64,000 nucleotides of DNA from HGM13862 sp031553915 (GTDB lineage Bacteria > Bacillota > Dehalobacteriia > UBA4068), in assembly GCA_031553915.1 (NCBI GenBank), contig JAVBKT010000002.1:248001-312000 (forward strand), read 5' to 3'. The translations under genes and the position numbers were made by a program. Below, piece after piece: positions 57,818 through 64,000 of the stretch (its first letter is position 1; the number at the start of each line of letters is the position of its first letter). The notes beneath the pieces were generated by a model that was not told where the DNA came from, did not search any database, and was given only the letters and a program-made list of their open reading frames with translations.

Positions 57818-58513
57818 CTAATCTGCATGCTTATGAATAGCGCGGGCCAGCTTTTGCACTGCTTTTTTCTCGATACGGCTGACATAGCTGCGGGATATGC
57901 CCAGCTGCTTGGCTATTTCTCTTTGCGTAATCTTTTTGGTATCGCCAAGACCATAGCGCAACCGCAGTACAAAGCCTTCTTTTTCATCCAACACATGAAA
58001 ATGTTCTTGCAACAGCTGCAATTCCTCATCCTGCTCCACCTTTTCCTGAGCAGTGGCTTCCTTGCTGCCGAGAATATCAATCAAAGACACTTCATTGCCT
58101 TCTTTATCCGTACCCACCGGATCATAGAGGGATACTTCTGTTTTCTGGTTTTTGATCGAGCGCAAATACATCAACACTTCGTTCTCAATACAGCGGGCAG
58201 CATATGTAGCCAGGCGGGTTTTACGCTCCAAAGAAAAGGTATTGATACCCTTAATCAGGCCGATGATGCCAATCGAAATCAAATCATCGCGGTCAACGCC
58301 GCTGCTTTCAAATTTCTTGCAGACATGGGCCACCAGGCGCAAATTATGAGTGATGAGAATACGCCTGGCCTCTTCTGAGCCTGCTGCCAAGGCCTGCAAA
58401 TTCGTTAATTCTTCTTCCTCTGTCAGCAGAGGCGGGAAAACACTATTGTGTAAATACCCCAGAAAAAAACGCATATAGTATACCACTCTTTGCCAGAAAT
58501 GTTGATATATCAT
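57818..58513 (-). CDS. sigK: RNA polymerase sporulation sigma factor SigK-like
   Basis: The sigma-70 factor has region 2 (SVFPPLLTEEEELTNLQALAAG, then ARRILITHNLRLVAHVCKKFESSGVDRDDLISIGIIGLIKGI) and region 4 (KITQREIAKQLGISRSYVSRIEKKAVQKL). The central YDPVGTDKEGNEVSLIDILGS block is diagnostic of SigK/SigE-type factors. Length 231; the first roughly 15 residues (or ATG 58474, MRFFLGYLHN...) could form a short pro-sequence. The frame is whole, so there is no skin-element interruption. It suggests a sporulating ancestor. Start codon uncertain. The class-B penicillin-binding protein lies 27 bases upstream in the same direction. Confidence 0.9.
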   Translation of the reverse strand: MIYQHFWQRVVYYMRFFLGYLHNSVFPPLLTEEEELTNLQALAAGSEEARRILITHNLRLVAHVCKKFESSGVDRDDLISIGIIGLIKGINTFSLERKTRLATYAARCIENEVLMYLRSIKNQKTEVSLYDPVGTDKEGNEVSLIDILGSKEATAQEKVEQDEELQLLQEHFHVLDEKEGFVLRLRYGLGDTKKITQREIAKQLGISRSYVSRIEKKAVQKLARAIHKHAD

Positions 58514-58540
58514 ATGCGTTCTTACGCTTAAGGTGCTTGT

Positions 58541-60277
58541 TTATATTCCTTCTAAAAGAGCCAAATCATCAATTATTTTTTTAAAAATGCTCGCCGCCTC
58601 TGTTCCGCCGCTGCTGCCGTCCGCTACATAGATAGCAATAACATAGAGCGGCTGTTCCGCTGGCGCAAAGCCGCTGAACCAGACGCCAAAATCTTGGGTG
58701 GTGCCTGTTTTGCCGCCCGCATCCACATATGCTCCCTGAGCTTTGGCAGCCGTACCGCTGTTTACCGTCTCAATTAGCATCTGCTTGAGCGTATCTGCCA
58801 GCGCTGCTGAAATAATGCTCTTTTTTTCTGCCAAAGGAAAGGTCTCTATTGCCTGATTATCCTGATCATAAATGTCTTGTACCAGCCGTGGAACAACCAG
58901 ATAGCCGCCATTGACGCAGGCTGACATCATCACTGCTGATTGCAAAGGGCTGATGCGGATGCCCTTTTCACCAATAGAGGCATTGGCAATATCGCCATCA
59001 ATATATGAAGAAAAATCAAGATGCCTAGCTAAAGGCAGCTCGTAGCCAATTATGACATCGCTCTCCATACCAAAACGCTCCGCATATTCTTTAATCACCT
59101 CACCGCCTAAAGCCAAGCCCAAAGCGACAAAATAGCAGTTGCAGGAATTAGCGACAGCTTCGGTCAGTGTTTGCTCGCCGTGGCCTTCTTTGTTCCAGCA
59201 GGCGACATCATAGCCCTCTGCCAGAGTATAGGCGCCGTCACAATAAAATGTGGCTGATGAAGCGGCATAGCTCTCTGCTGCCGCATCCGTATCACTGCTG
59301 CCATCATCGGTGGTATCGGTGTTTGCCGCGGCTGCCAGCTGATTGGCAGTTTTTGCTCCTTCCGGGAGTGGTTCCGCCCCTGTTTCCAGGGCTGCCGCAG
59401 CGAGGATAATTTTGAAGGTTGATGCCGGCGGATACAGCGAAAATGCCTTGTTGACATAAACATCATCCGCAGCCAGCTCCTCCCAGCCATAGGGGTCATA
59501 GCCGGGCAGGGAAACAGCAGCCAGAATATCGCCGCTTTCCGGATCCAGAATTACGCAGGCACCGCTATGGCTGCCAAAAGCGCGGGCGGCAATTTGCTGA
59601 TAGTCAAGATTAATTGTCAGCTGCACATTATTATAGACAGGGTCTTCCTCCTCCAGCAAATACAGGTCGTCTACGCTCAACTCTCCGCCGGCGTCAACAT
59701 AAGCGACAACCTGTTTATCAACCCGGCCGCTTAAATAGGCATCATACTCTTTTTCCAACCCGCTGGCGCCGATATATGCGCCGTTCTCCCCTTGCGGCAG
59801 CAGCATGCCCAAAAGATGATTGAGCGGATATTCTGAGCTATAGCGAGCGATCAAAGGCAAAGCAACAATGCCTTTAATATCTGCGACAGTTACGGCTTTA
59901 GTTTGCACTGAGCTTAGCCCTGTTTTTAAGATATAAGGAGAATTGGTGCGGCTATTATTGTCATAGATGCGGGAAATAATAGCATCCTGCTCCAGATCAA
60001 GCAAAGGCTGCAAAATTGCTGCCGCTGCTTCCACATCATCCAGCATAGCCGGAAAAACAACTAAACAATTCTCTTCTATCCCGGTTAAGGGACGGCCCAA
60101 GCTATCATAAAAATCACCGCGCGCATATTGGTAATAGTCAAGATGGCGCGTTTGTTGTTTTTCGCTCATCGCTTGCAATTGCTGGCCCTTGACCAGGCTG
60201 AGATAAGCCACCCGGCCAACTATCACCACGAATAAAAACAAAAAAAGCATACCCAGAGCAAAAAGTTTGCGCGACAT
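58541..60277 (-). CDS. Class B penicillin-binding protein / peptidoglycan transpeptidase
   Basis: The 578-residue bitopic membrane protein has a short cytoplasmic start, a helix at about 4-25, and a pedestal domain. The transpeptidase domain has SxxK (PPASTFKI, near 288), SxN (ANSCNCYFVALG) and KTG (GGKTGTTQDFG) motifs. It is smaller than canonical PBP2 and lacks the FtsI-like long pedestal, resembling the SpoVD/PbpA/mrdA group of Clostridia. Between SxxK and SxN is an insert of about 35 residues rich in Ala, Asp and Thr (TANQLAAAANTDTTDDGSS). ATG 60277 sits directly after a hairpin that includes its own GGAGG site. It may act in spore or vegetative wall synthesis, given sigK downstream. Confidence 0.88.
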   Translation of the reverse strand: MSRKLFALGMLFLFLFVVIVGRVAYLSLVKGQQLQAMSEKQQTRHLDYYQYARGDFYDSLGRPLTGIEENCLVVFPAMLDDVEAAAAILQPLLDLEQDAIISRIYDNNSRTNSPYILKTGLSSVQTKAVTVADIKGIVALPLIARYSSEYPLNHLLGMLLPQGENGAYIGASGLEKEYDAYLSGRVDKQVVAYVDAGGELSVDDLYLLEEEDPVYNNVQLTINLDYQQIAARAFGSHSGACVILDPESGDILAAVSLPGYDPYGWEELAADDVYVNKAFSLYPPASTFKIILAAAALETGAEPLPEGAKTANQLAAAANTDTTDDGSSDTDAAAESYAASSATFYCDGAYTLAEGYDVACWNKEGHGEQTLTEAVANSCNCYFVALGLALGGEVIKEYAERFGMESDVIIGYELPLARHLDFSSYIDGDIANASIGEKGIRISPLQSAVMMSACVNGGYLVVPRLVQDIYDQDNQAIETFPLAEKKSIISAALADTLKQMLIETVNSGTAAKAQGAYVDAGGKTGTTQDFGVWFSGFAPAEQPLYVIAIYVADGSSGGTEAASIFKKIIDDLALLEGI

Positions 60278-60323
60278 AAAAAGCCCTCCTCTTTCACCTT
60301 ATTATTGGCAAAAGAGAAGGGCT
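60278..60323 (-). promoter_or_regulatory. Hairpin carrying the ribosome-binding site of the penicillin-binding protein
   Basis: On the minus strand, AGCCCTTCTCTTT pairs with AAAGAGGAGGGCT (12 of 13), followed by five T residues and ATG. The 3' arm contains the GGAGG Shine-Dalgarno sequence. The structure looks like an intrinsic terminator of metK and at the same time hides the ribosome-binding site of the next gene. Confidence 0.6.
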
Positions 60324-60337
60324 ATTATACTTGTCGC

Positions 60338-61522
60338 TTAGATATTAAAATATTTTTTAAGCACAGCTACTTTATCGGTTTGCTCCCAAGGCATATTAAG
60401 GGTATTGCAGCCAAAATGTCCATAGGTTGCTGTAGCCCGGTAAATGGGCCGGCGCAAATCAAAATTATCGATAATAGCCGACGGCCTGGCATCAAAAAGA
60501 TCGGCAACAGCTGCACACAGCCGCTCATCCGCTACCCTGCCGGTGCCAAAGGTATCTATCATGACCGAAACCGGCTCAGCAACACCAATCGCATAGGCCA
60601 GCTGAATCTCTACTCTATCGGCCAGACCTGCCGCGACAATATTTTTGGCCACATAACGGGCAAAATAGGAGGCACTGCGGTCAACCTTGGTCGGGTCTTT
60701 GCCGGAAAAAGCGCCGCCGCCATGCCGCGCCATGCCGCCATAAGTATCGACAATAATTTTACGCCCGGTCAAGCCGGTATCCCCTTGCGGCCCGCCAATC
60801 ACAAAACGTCCGGTGGGATTAATCAAATATCTGGTATCAGCGTCGATCAGCTCTTCGGGGATAGTGGATTTAATCACTCTTTCAATGACCATCTCCCGCA
60901 GCTCGGGCAAGGCAATTTTTTCTTTATGCTGGGTCGAGATTACAACCGTATCTACTCTCACCGGTCGATTATTATCATCATACTCCACTGTCACCTGCGA
61001 TTTGCCATCGGGGAGCAAGAACGAATCCTCGTCCTCCCGGCGGACTGCGGCCAGTTTTTTGGTCAATTTATGCGCCAGGCTAATCGGCAGCGGCATCAAT
61101 TCTGCTGTCTCATTACAGGCATAGCCAAACATCATTCCCTGATCTCCGGCGCCCAGCTGAGAGTAAATATCAGCGTCCCCTGCTTTTTTCTCCAGGGCTT
61201 TGTCCACACCCAGAGCAATATCTCCTGATTGCTCGTCAATGGCGGACATTACCGCGCAGGTATCGCAGTCAAAGCCATACTTAGCCCTGGTATAGCCGAT
61301 ATCGCGCACTGTTTTGCGGGCAATTTTCGGTATATCCACATAACAGTCTGTGGTAATCTCCCCAGAGACAAAAATTAAACCGGTGGTGACAAAGGTCTCA
61401 CAAGCCACCCGGCCATTGGCATCATCTTTGAGAATAGCGTCCAGAATCGCGTCAGAAATCTGATCAGCTATTTTGTCCGGGTGCCCCTCTGTGACTGATT
61501 CAGAAGTAAATAGTCTAGCCAT
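60338..61522 (-). CDS. metK: S-adenosylmethionine synthetase
   Basis: The enzyme makes SAM from methionine and ATP. The 394 residues include TSESVTEGHPDKIADQISDA, GEITTD, GAGDQGMMFGYACNE (SAM synthase signature 1), NPTGRFVIGGPQGDTGLTGRKIIVDTYGG and GGGAFSGKDPTKVDRSASY. The chosen ATG 61522 (MARLF) has AGGAGG 6 bases away; an ATG six bases upstream would leave no spacing. No SAM riboswitch fits the 40-base gap to coaBC. The terminator-like hairpin follows 15 bases after the stop. Confidence 0.97.
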   Translation of the reverse strand: MARLFTSESVTEGHPDKIADQISDAILDAILKDDANGRVACETFVTTGLIFVSGEITTDCYVDIPKIARKTVRDIGYTRAKYGFDCDTCAVMSAIDEQSGDIALGVDKALEKKAGDADIYSQLGAGDQGMMFGYACNETAELMPLPISLAHKLTKKLAAVRREDEDSFLLPDGKSQVTVEYDDNNRPVRVDTVVISTQHKEKIALPELREMVIERVIKSTIPEELIDADTRYLINPTGRFVIGGPQGDTGLTGRKIIVDTYGGMARHGGGAFSGKDPTKVDRSASYFARYVAKNIVAAGLADRVEIQLAYAIGVAEPVSVMIDTFGTGRVADERLCAAVADLFDARPSAIIDNFDLRRPIYRATATYGHFGCNTLNMPWEQTDKVAVLKKYFNI

Positions 61523-61562
61523 ACTCATCCTCCTATGCTAACGTACTTAAGCACGGTATTTG

Positions 61563-62747
61563 TTATATGAATTGGGAGATCAGCTCAATAATTTCTTTAG
61601 CTGCCTCTGTTTTGCTCATCAGCGCATATTTCTGTATTTTTTGCGCAGAAATCGCCGTGATAATATTGGTATCAACATCAAAACCCGCGCCTTCCTCGCT
61701 GATATCATTGGCGATGATCAGGTCCAGGTTTTTTTCTTGCAGTTTGCGCGTAGCATACTCATCTACATTCGTTGTTTCCGCGGCAAAACCAACTAATATC
61801 CGCGAGCCCTTATCTTTACCCAGTTGGGATAAAATATCCGGAGTACGCTTCAGGGTTAGGCTGAGCTGCTGCTCATTCTTCTTGATTTTCTCTGTTGCTG
61901 TTTGCTCAGGGCAGTAATCCGCCACTGCTGCTGTCATGATCACAATATCCGTATCAGCATAGTCTGCGGCAATTGCCGCGGCCATTTCCGCGGCGCTGAC
62001 CACCCTTTTCACCTTTATGCCGGGAGGGTCACTCAATGCTGTTGGCCCGGAGACCAGCACTACCTCGGCTCCGGCAGCCTTGGCTGCGGCTGCGATAGCA
62101 TAGCCCATTTTGCCGCTGCTGCGGTTACCGATGAAACGTATTGGGTCGATATATTCATAGGTTGGCCCGGCTGTGACAATAACCTTTTTACCGGCCAGCT
62201 TTTGTTTGCCAGCCAAAAACGCGCTTATCGCATCTTTGATGCTATCAAGATCCGCCAACCGGCCTTTGCCAACAGCGCCGCAGGCCAGATGGCCTGCATC
62301 AGGCTCAATCATCTGCCAGCCGCGCGCTTTCAGTATGGCCATATTCTCCTGGGTGGCAGGGTTCTCATACATATCTGTATGCATAGCCGGGGCGCATAAA
62401 ATAGGCGCCTTGGTTGCCAGCAGGATGGCGGAGACTATTTCATCAGCTATCCCATGCGCTGCTTTGGCCATAATGTTTGCGGTGGCCGGGATCAGGAGCA
62501 ATAAATCGCAGGCAGCCAAATCAATATGCGGCACATGCCAGGCAGCTCCGGCATCCATGATATCGGTTGCCACAGGATAGCGGGAGAGTGTTTTGATGGT
62601 GAGAGGCGTGATAATTTCGCAGGCGGATTTAGTCATTGCGACCCGTACTTCCGCCCCGTTTTGGCTGAGCCAGCTGACCAGATCAGCAGCCTTATAAGCA
62701 GCAATACCGCCGGTTATCCCAACGGTAATTTTAACACCTCTAAACAT
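61563..62747 (-). CDS. coaBC: Bifunctional phosphopantothenoylcysteine decarboxylase/phosphopantothenate-cysteine ligase
   Basis: The 394-residue protein makes 4'-phosphopantetheine in CoA synthesis. The N-terminal CoaC flavoprotein domain (about 1-185) has GITGGIAAYKAADLVSWL, the catalytic His in WHVPHIDLA, PAMHTDMYENPATQ and the conserved Cys of GHLACGAVGKGRL. The C-terminal CoaB ligase domain has VTAGPTYEYIDPIRFIGNRSSGKMGYA and KKNEQQLSLTLKRTPDIL. Both domains look complete. The upstream neighbour is rpoZ and the downstream neighbour metK, an order common in Clostridia. Confidence 0.96.
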   Translation of the reverse strand: MFRGVKITVGITGGIAAYKAADLVSWLSQNGAEVRVAMTKSACEIITPLTIKTLSRYPVATDIMDAGAAWHVPHIDLAACDLLLLIPATANIMAKAAHGIADEIVSAILLATKAPILCAPAMHTDMYENPATQENMAILKARGWQMIEPDAGHLACGAVGKGRLADLDSIKDAISAFLAGKQKLAGKKVIVTAGPTYEYIDPIRFIGNRSSGKMGYAIAAAAKAAGAEVVLVSGPTALSDPPGIKVKRVVSAAEMAAAIAADYADTDIVIMTAAVADYCPEQTATEKIKKNEQQLSLTLKRTPDILSQLGKDKGSRILVGFAAETTNVDEYATRKLQEKNLDLIIANDISEEGAGFDVDTNIITAISAQKIQKYALMSKTEAAKEIIELISQFI

Positions 62748-62779
62748 TTGTCTCCTCCGTCATACCGGGTTTATCTGTG

Positions 62780-62977
62780 TTAGCCTTCCGTGCTCCAGGT
62801 GATGTTGCCGTCAATAATGTCATTTAAGGCAATAGATACCGGGTTAAAGGTGGCAATATCCATCATTTCCGGATTATCATTAATCAAAGTACGCGCTCTT
62901 TTGGCAGCGACAATCACCAGGGTATATTTAGAATCAACATGATCCATCAATTCTTTTAATAAAGGTTTATTAAGCAA
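62780..62977 (-). CDS. rpoZ: RNA polymerase omega subunit
   Basis: A 65-residue omega protein: LLKELMDHVDSKYTLVIVAAKRARTLINDNPE contains the conserved 'YtlVi.aAkRAR.l' helix; the tail NPVSIALNDIIDGNITW is also typical. It helps assemble and stabilise RNA polymerase and contributes to (p)ppGpp response. ATG 62977 follows AGGAGG; it is 32 bases upstream of coaBC and 30 bases downstream of gmk, in the conserved remA-gmk-rpoZ-coaBC order. Confidence 0.94.
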   Translation of the reverse strand: MLNKPLLKELMDHVDSKYTLVIVAAKRARTLINDNPEMMDIATFNPVSIALNDIIDGNITWSTEG

Positions 62978-63007
62978 GTGTGTCCTCCTTAAAATCCTCT
63001 TAATGCT

Positions 63008-63592
63008 TTAATCGATCTTCCTTTGCCCGCGCAAGCCCCGGACAATAGTCATAATTTCCTCAGCAGCCTGCGTTATATCATTATTAATAACGATATACTG
63101 ATACTGCTCGGCCAAGCCCATCTCATAGTGAGCCAAATCAAGACGTCTTTGCAAATCCGCGCCGGTTTCCGTACCGCGGCCGATAATACGTCTTTGCAGC
63201 TCCGCAAAATCCGGAGGAAGAATAAAGATTAAAACACCATGGGGGCAAGCAGACTTAACCTGCATTGCCCCTTGAGTGTCAATTTCTAATATTACGTTTT
63301 TTCCGGCAGCAAGCTGCGTAGCAACTGTGGCCTTTGGGGTGCCATAATAGTTGCCGAATACCTCAGCCCATTCCAGAAAGTCACCATTATCGCGTCTGCG
63401 AATAAATTCATCTTGATCGAGGAAAAAATAATTTTTTCCATCGCTTTCCCCCTTGCGCGGAGGACGGGTAGTAGCTGAAACAGAATAAACAAAATCCTCG
63501 TCTCGAGCCAGCAATTCAGCACAAACTGTGCCCTTACCTACCCCGGATGGACCAGAAATAATCAATAATACACCGGTATTCTCTTTGTGCAT
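63008..63592 (-). CDS. gmk: Guanylate kinase
   Basis: The 194-residue enzyme phosphorylates GMP. It has the P-loop ISGPSGVGKGTVCAELL, the GMP-binding SVSATTRPPRKGESDGKNYFF region, and the VILEIDTQGAMQVK and IFILPPDFAELQRRIIGRGTET blocks. It lies 20 bases downstream of remA. ATG 63592. Confidence 0.97.
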   Translation of the reverse strand: MHKENTGVLLIISGPSGVGKGTVCAELLARDEDFVYSVSATTRPPRKGESDGKNYFFLDQDEFIRRRDNGDFLEWAEVFGNYYGTPKATVATQLAAGKNVILEIDTQGAMQVKSACPHGVLIFILPPDFAELQRRIIGRGTETGADLQRRLDLAHYEMGLAEQYQYIVINNDITQAAEEIMTIVRGLRGQRKID

Positions 63593-63612
63593 TACTTTTG
63601 TTCCCCCGGAAT

Positions 63613-63858
63613 TTACTTGTAAGCGTTAAAGCGACTACTGATAGTCTCAGGCAAAAGCGCAGACAAAATAATGTGGTTGCTATCGGTGATAATAATAGCT
63701 CTGGTTCTTCTGCCACAGGTAGCATCAATCAGCATACCAGTTTCTTTGGCAGCGGCAATCATCCTCCTGCTGGGCGCAGATTCCGGCGCCACCACAGCGA
63801 TAACTCTCGAACCGGCAACGATATTACCATAACCGATATTTATTAGCGCATCAGGCAT
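63613..63858 (-). CDS. remA: Extracellular matrix/biofilm regulator RemA (DUF370)
   Basis: The 81-residue DNA-binding protein is of the RemA/YlzA family: MPDALINIGYGNIVAGSRVIAVVAPESAP, then RRMIAAAKETGMLIDATCGRRTRAIIITDSNHIILSA, matching the family's 'GfGN.V...ri.aiv.P.saP.kR....akd.g.liDAT.GRrTraVii.dS.HviLSa'. RemA activates biofilm and osmoprotection genes in Bacillus; the operons it controls here are unknown. Gene order remA-gmk-rpoZ is a hallmark of Bacillota. Confidence 0.94.
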   Translation of the reverse strand: MPDALINIGYGNIVAGSRVIAVVAPESAPSRRMIAAAKETGMLIDATCGRRTRAIIITDSNHIILSALLPETISSRFNAYK

Positions 63859-63891
63859 ATTTAACCTTGTCCCAAAATAACTAAAAAGTTA

Positions 63892-64000
63892 TTAGGAAAG
63901 CTTTTCTAAAAGCTGAGCTTTTTGTCTGCTGCCTAAGCCCTGAACACGACGGGCTTCATCAATGCCGATTTCTTCCATCAGTTTAAGAGCGGTAATTTTA
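63892..64000 (-). CDS. C-terminal 36 residues of an unidentified protein (cut by window edge)
   Basis: Reading the minus strand from the edge gives KITALKLMEEIGIDEARRV, then QGLGSRQKAQLLEKLS and a TAA stop at 63892-63894. It looks like an amphipathic helical C-terminus. In Bacillota the gene before remA is usually yicC (YloC), but the sequence does not match the YicC ending, so I leave it unnamed. The 33-base gap to remA is otherwise plain. Confidence 0.6.
   Translation of the reverse strand, partial: KITALKLMEEIGIDEARRVQGLGSRQKAQLLEKLS

Noticed and set aside
57818..58513. skin-type interruption of sigK
   Set aside because: The frame is continuous from region 2 to the C-terminus.
61523..61562. 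SAM riboswitch before metK
   Set aside because: The gap to coaBC is only 40 bases and lacks the conserved SAM-I core.

Overview
The window is a chromosomal segment of a low-to-mid GC, Gram-positive-type bacterium (Bacillota), most probably an anaerobic, spore-forming Clostridia or Negativicutes relative. The reasons are: an uninterrupted sporulation sigma-K-like gene, a RemA-gmk-rpoZ-coaBC cluster, Asp23/FakA, an IspH fused to ribosomal-protein-S1 repeats, a long-form clostridial GltX, FeoAB ferrous-iron uptake, HutP-like and RbgA-rnhB-yraN genes, and strong Shine-Dalgarno sites with several TTG/GTG starts. All seven tRNA genes encode their CCA end. I cannot fix the genus.

Layout. 1-3.0 kb is accessory DNA: a truncated (by the window edge) stalk-domain exported protein, a 339-bp non-coding element with terminal inverted repeats (633-971), and a decayed siphophage tail module (distal-tail and tail-endopeptidase remnants) ending in stacked terminators beside tRNA-Glu. 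3.0-17.2 kb is housekeeping: gltX and asp23-fakA diverging from overlapping promoters that share a -35 box, then recG, a zinc-ribbon membrane protein, glnA, an apparently catalytically dead D-2-hydroxyacid-dehydrogenase homologue, feoAB, an EPSP-synthase homologue without its active-site residues, and a cysK-type gene. 17.2-21.9 kb carries a dispersed phosphorelay: receiver-HD-GYP protein, stand-alone Hpt protein, and a Cache/HAMP hybrid histidine kinase. 22-29.4 kb holds tRNA-Val, a purine/pyrimidine microsatellite, a Fur-family regulator, a 28-residue membrane peptide, an ECF sigma/anti-sigma pair with an exported protein, a possible small RNA, a lipoprotein, tRNA-Ala and a KtrAB potassium system. 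29.5-37.3 kb has a DMT transporter, argH, and the operon hypothetical-hutP-like-cmk-plsC-ispH/S1, with a hairpin/U-run attenuator-like site in front of the hutP-like gene, followed by a four-tRNA operon (Val-Asp-Phe-Gly). 37.3-48.2 kb has two lipoproteins, a second DMT permease, a P-type cation ATPase behind a terminator-bearing leader, acpP, pyrE, a HAD phosphatase and nadK-argR-recN. 48.3-64 kb has aroK, rbgA-rnhB-yraN, dxs-tlyA, FakB/DegV, yqeG, asparaginase, sigK, a class-B penicillin-binding protein, metK and coaBC-rpoZ-gmk-remA.

Functional links: FakA (5.4 kb) and a DegV/FakB (55 kb), with PlsC and ACP, form a fatty-acid-phosphate to phospholipid route; dxs and ispH are the first and last enzymes of the MEP pathway; argR and argH are regulator and enzyme of arginine metabolism. 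The best candidates for something undescribed are the inverted-repeat element and the copy of its terminal 15-mer in the cysK leader, the two active-site-less enzyme homologues, the RNA leaders upstream of the hutP-like gene and the P-type ATPase, the hairpin that contains the ribosome-binding site of the penicillin-binding protein, and the candidate RNA at 25.2-25.4 kb. No CRISPR array, complete insertion sequence or rRNA is present.
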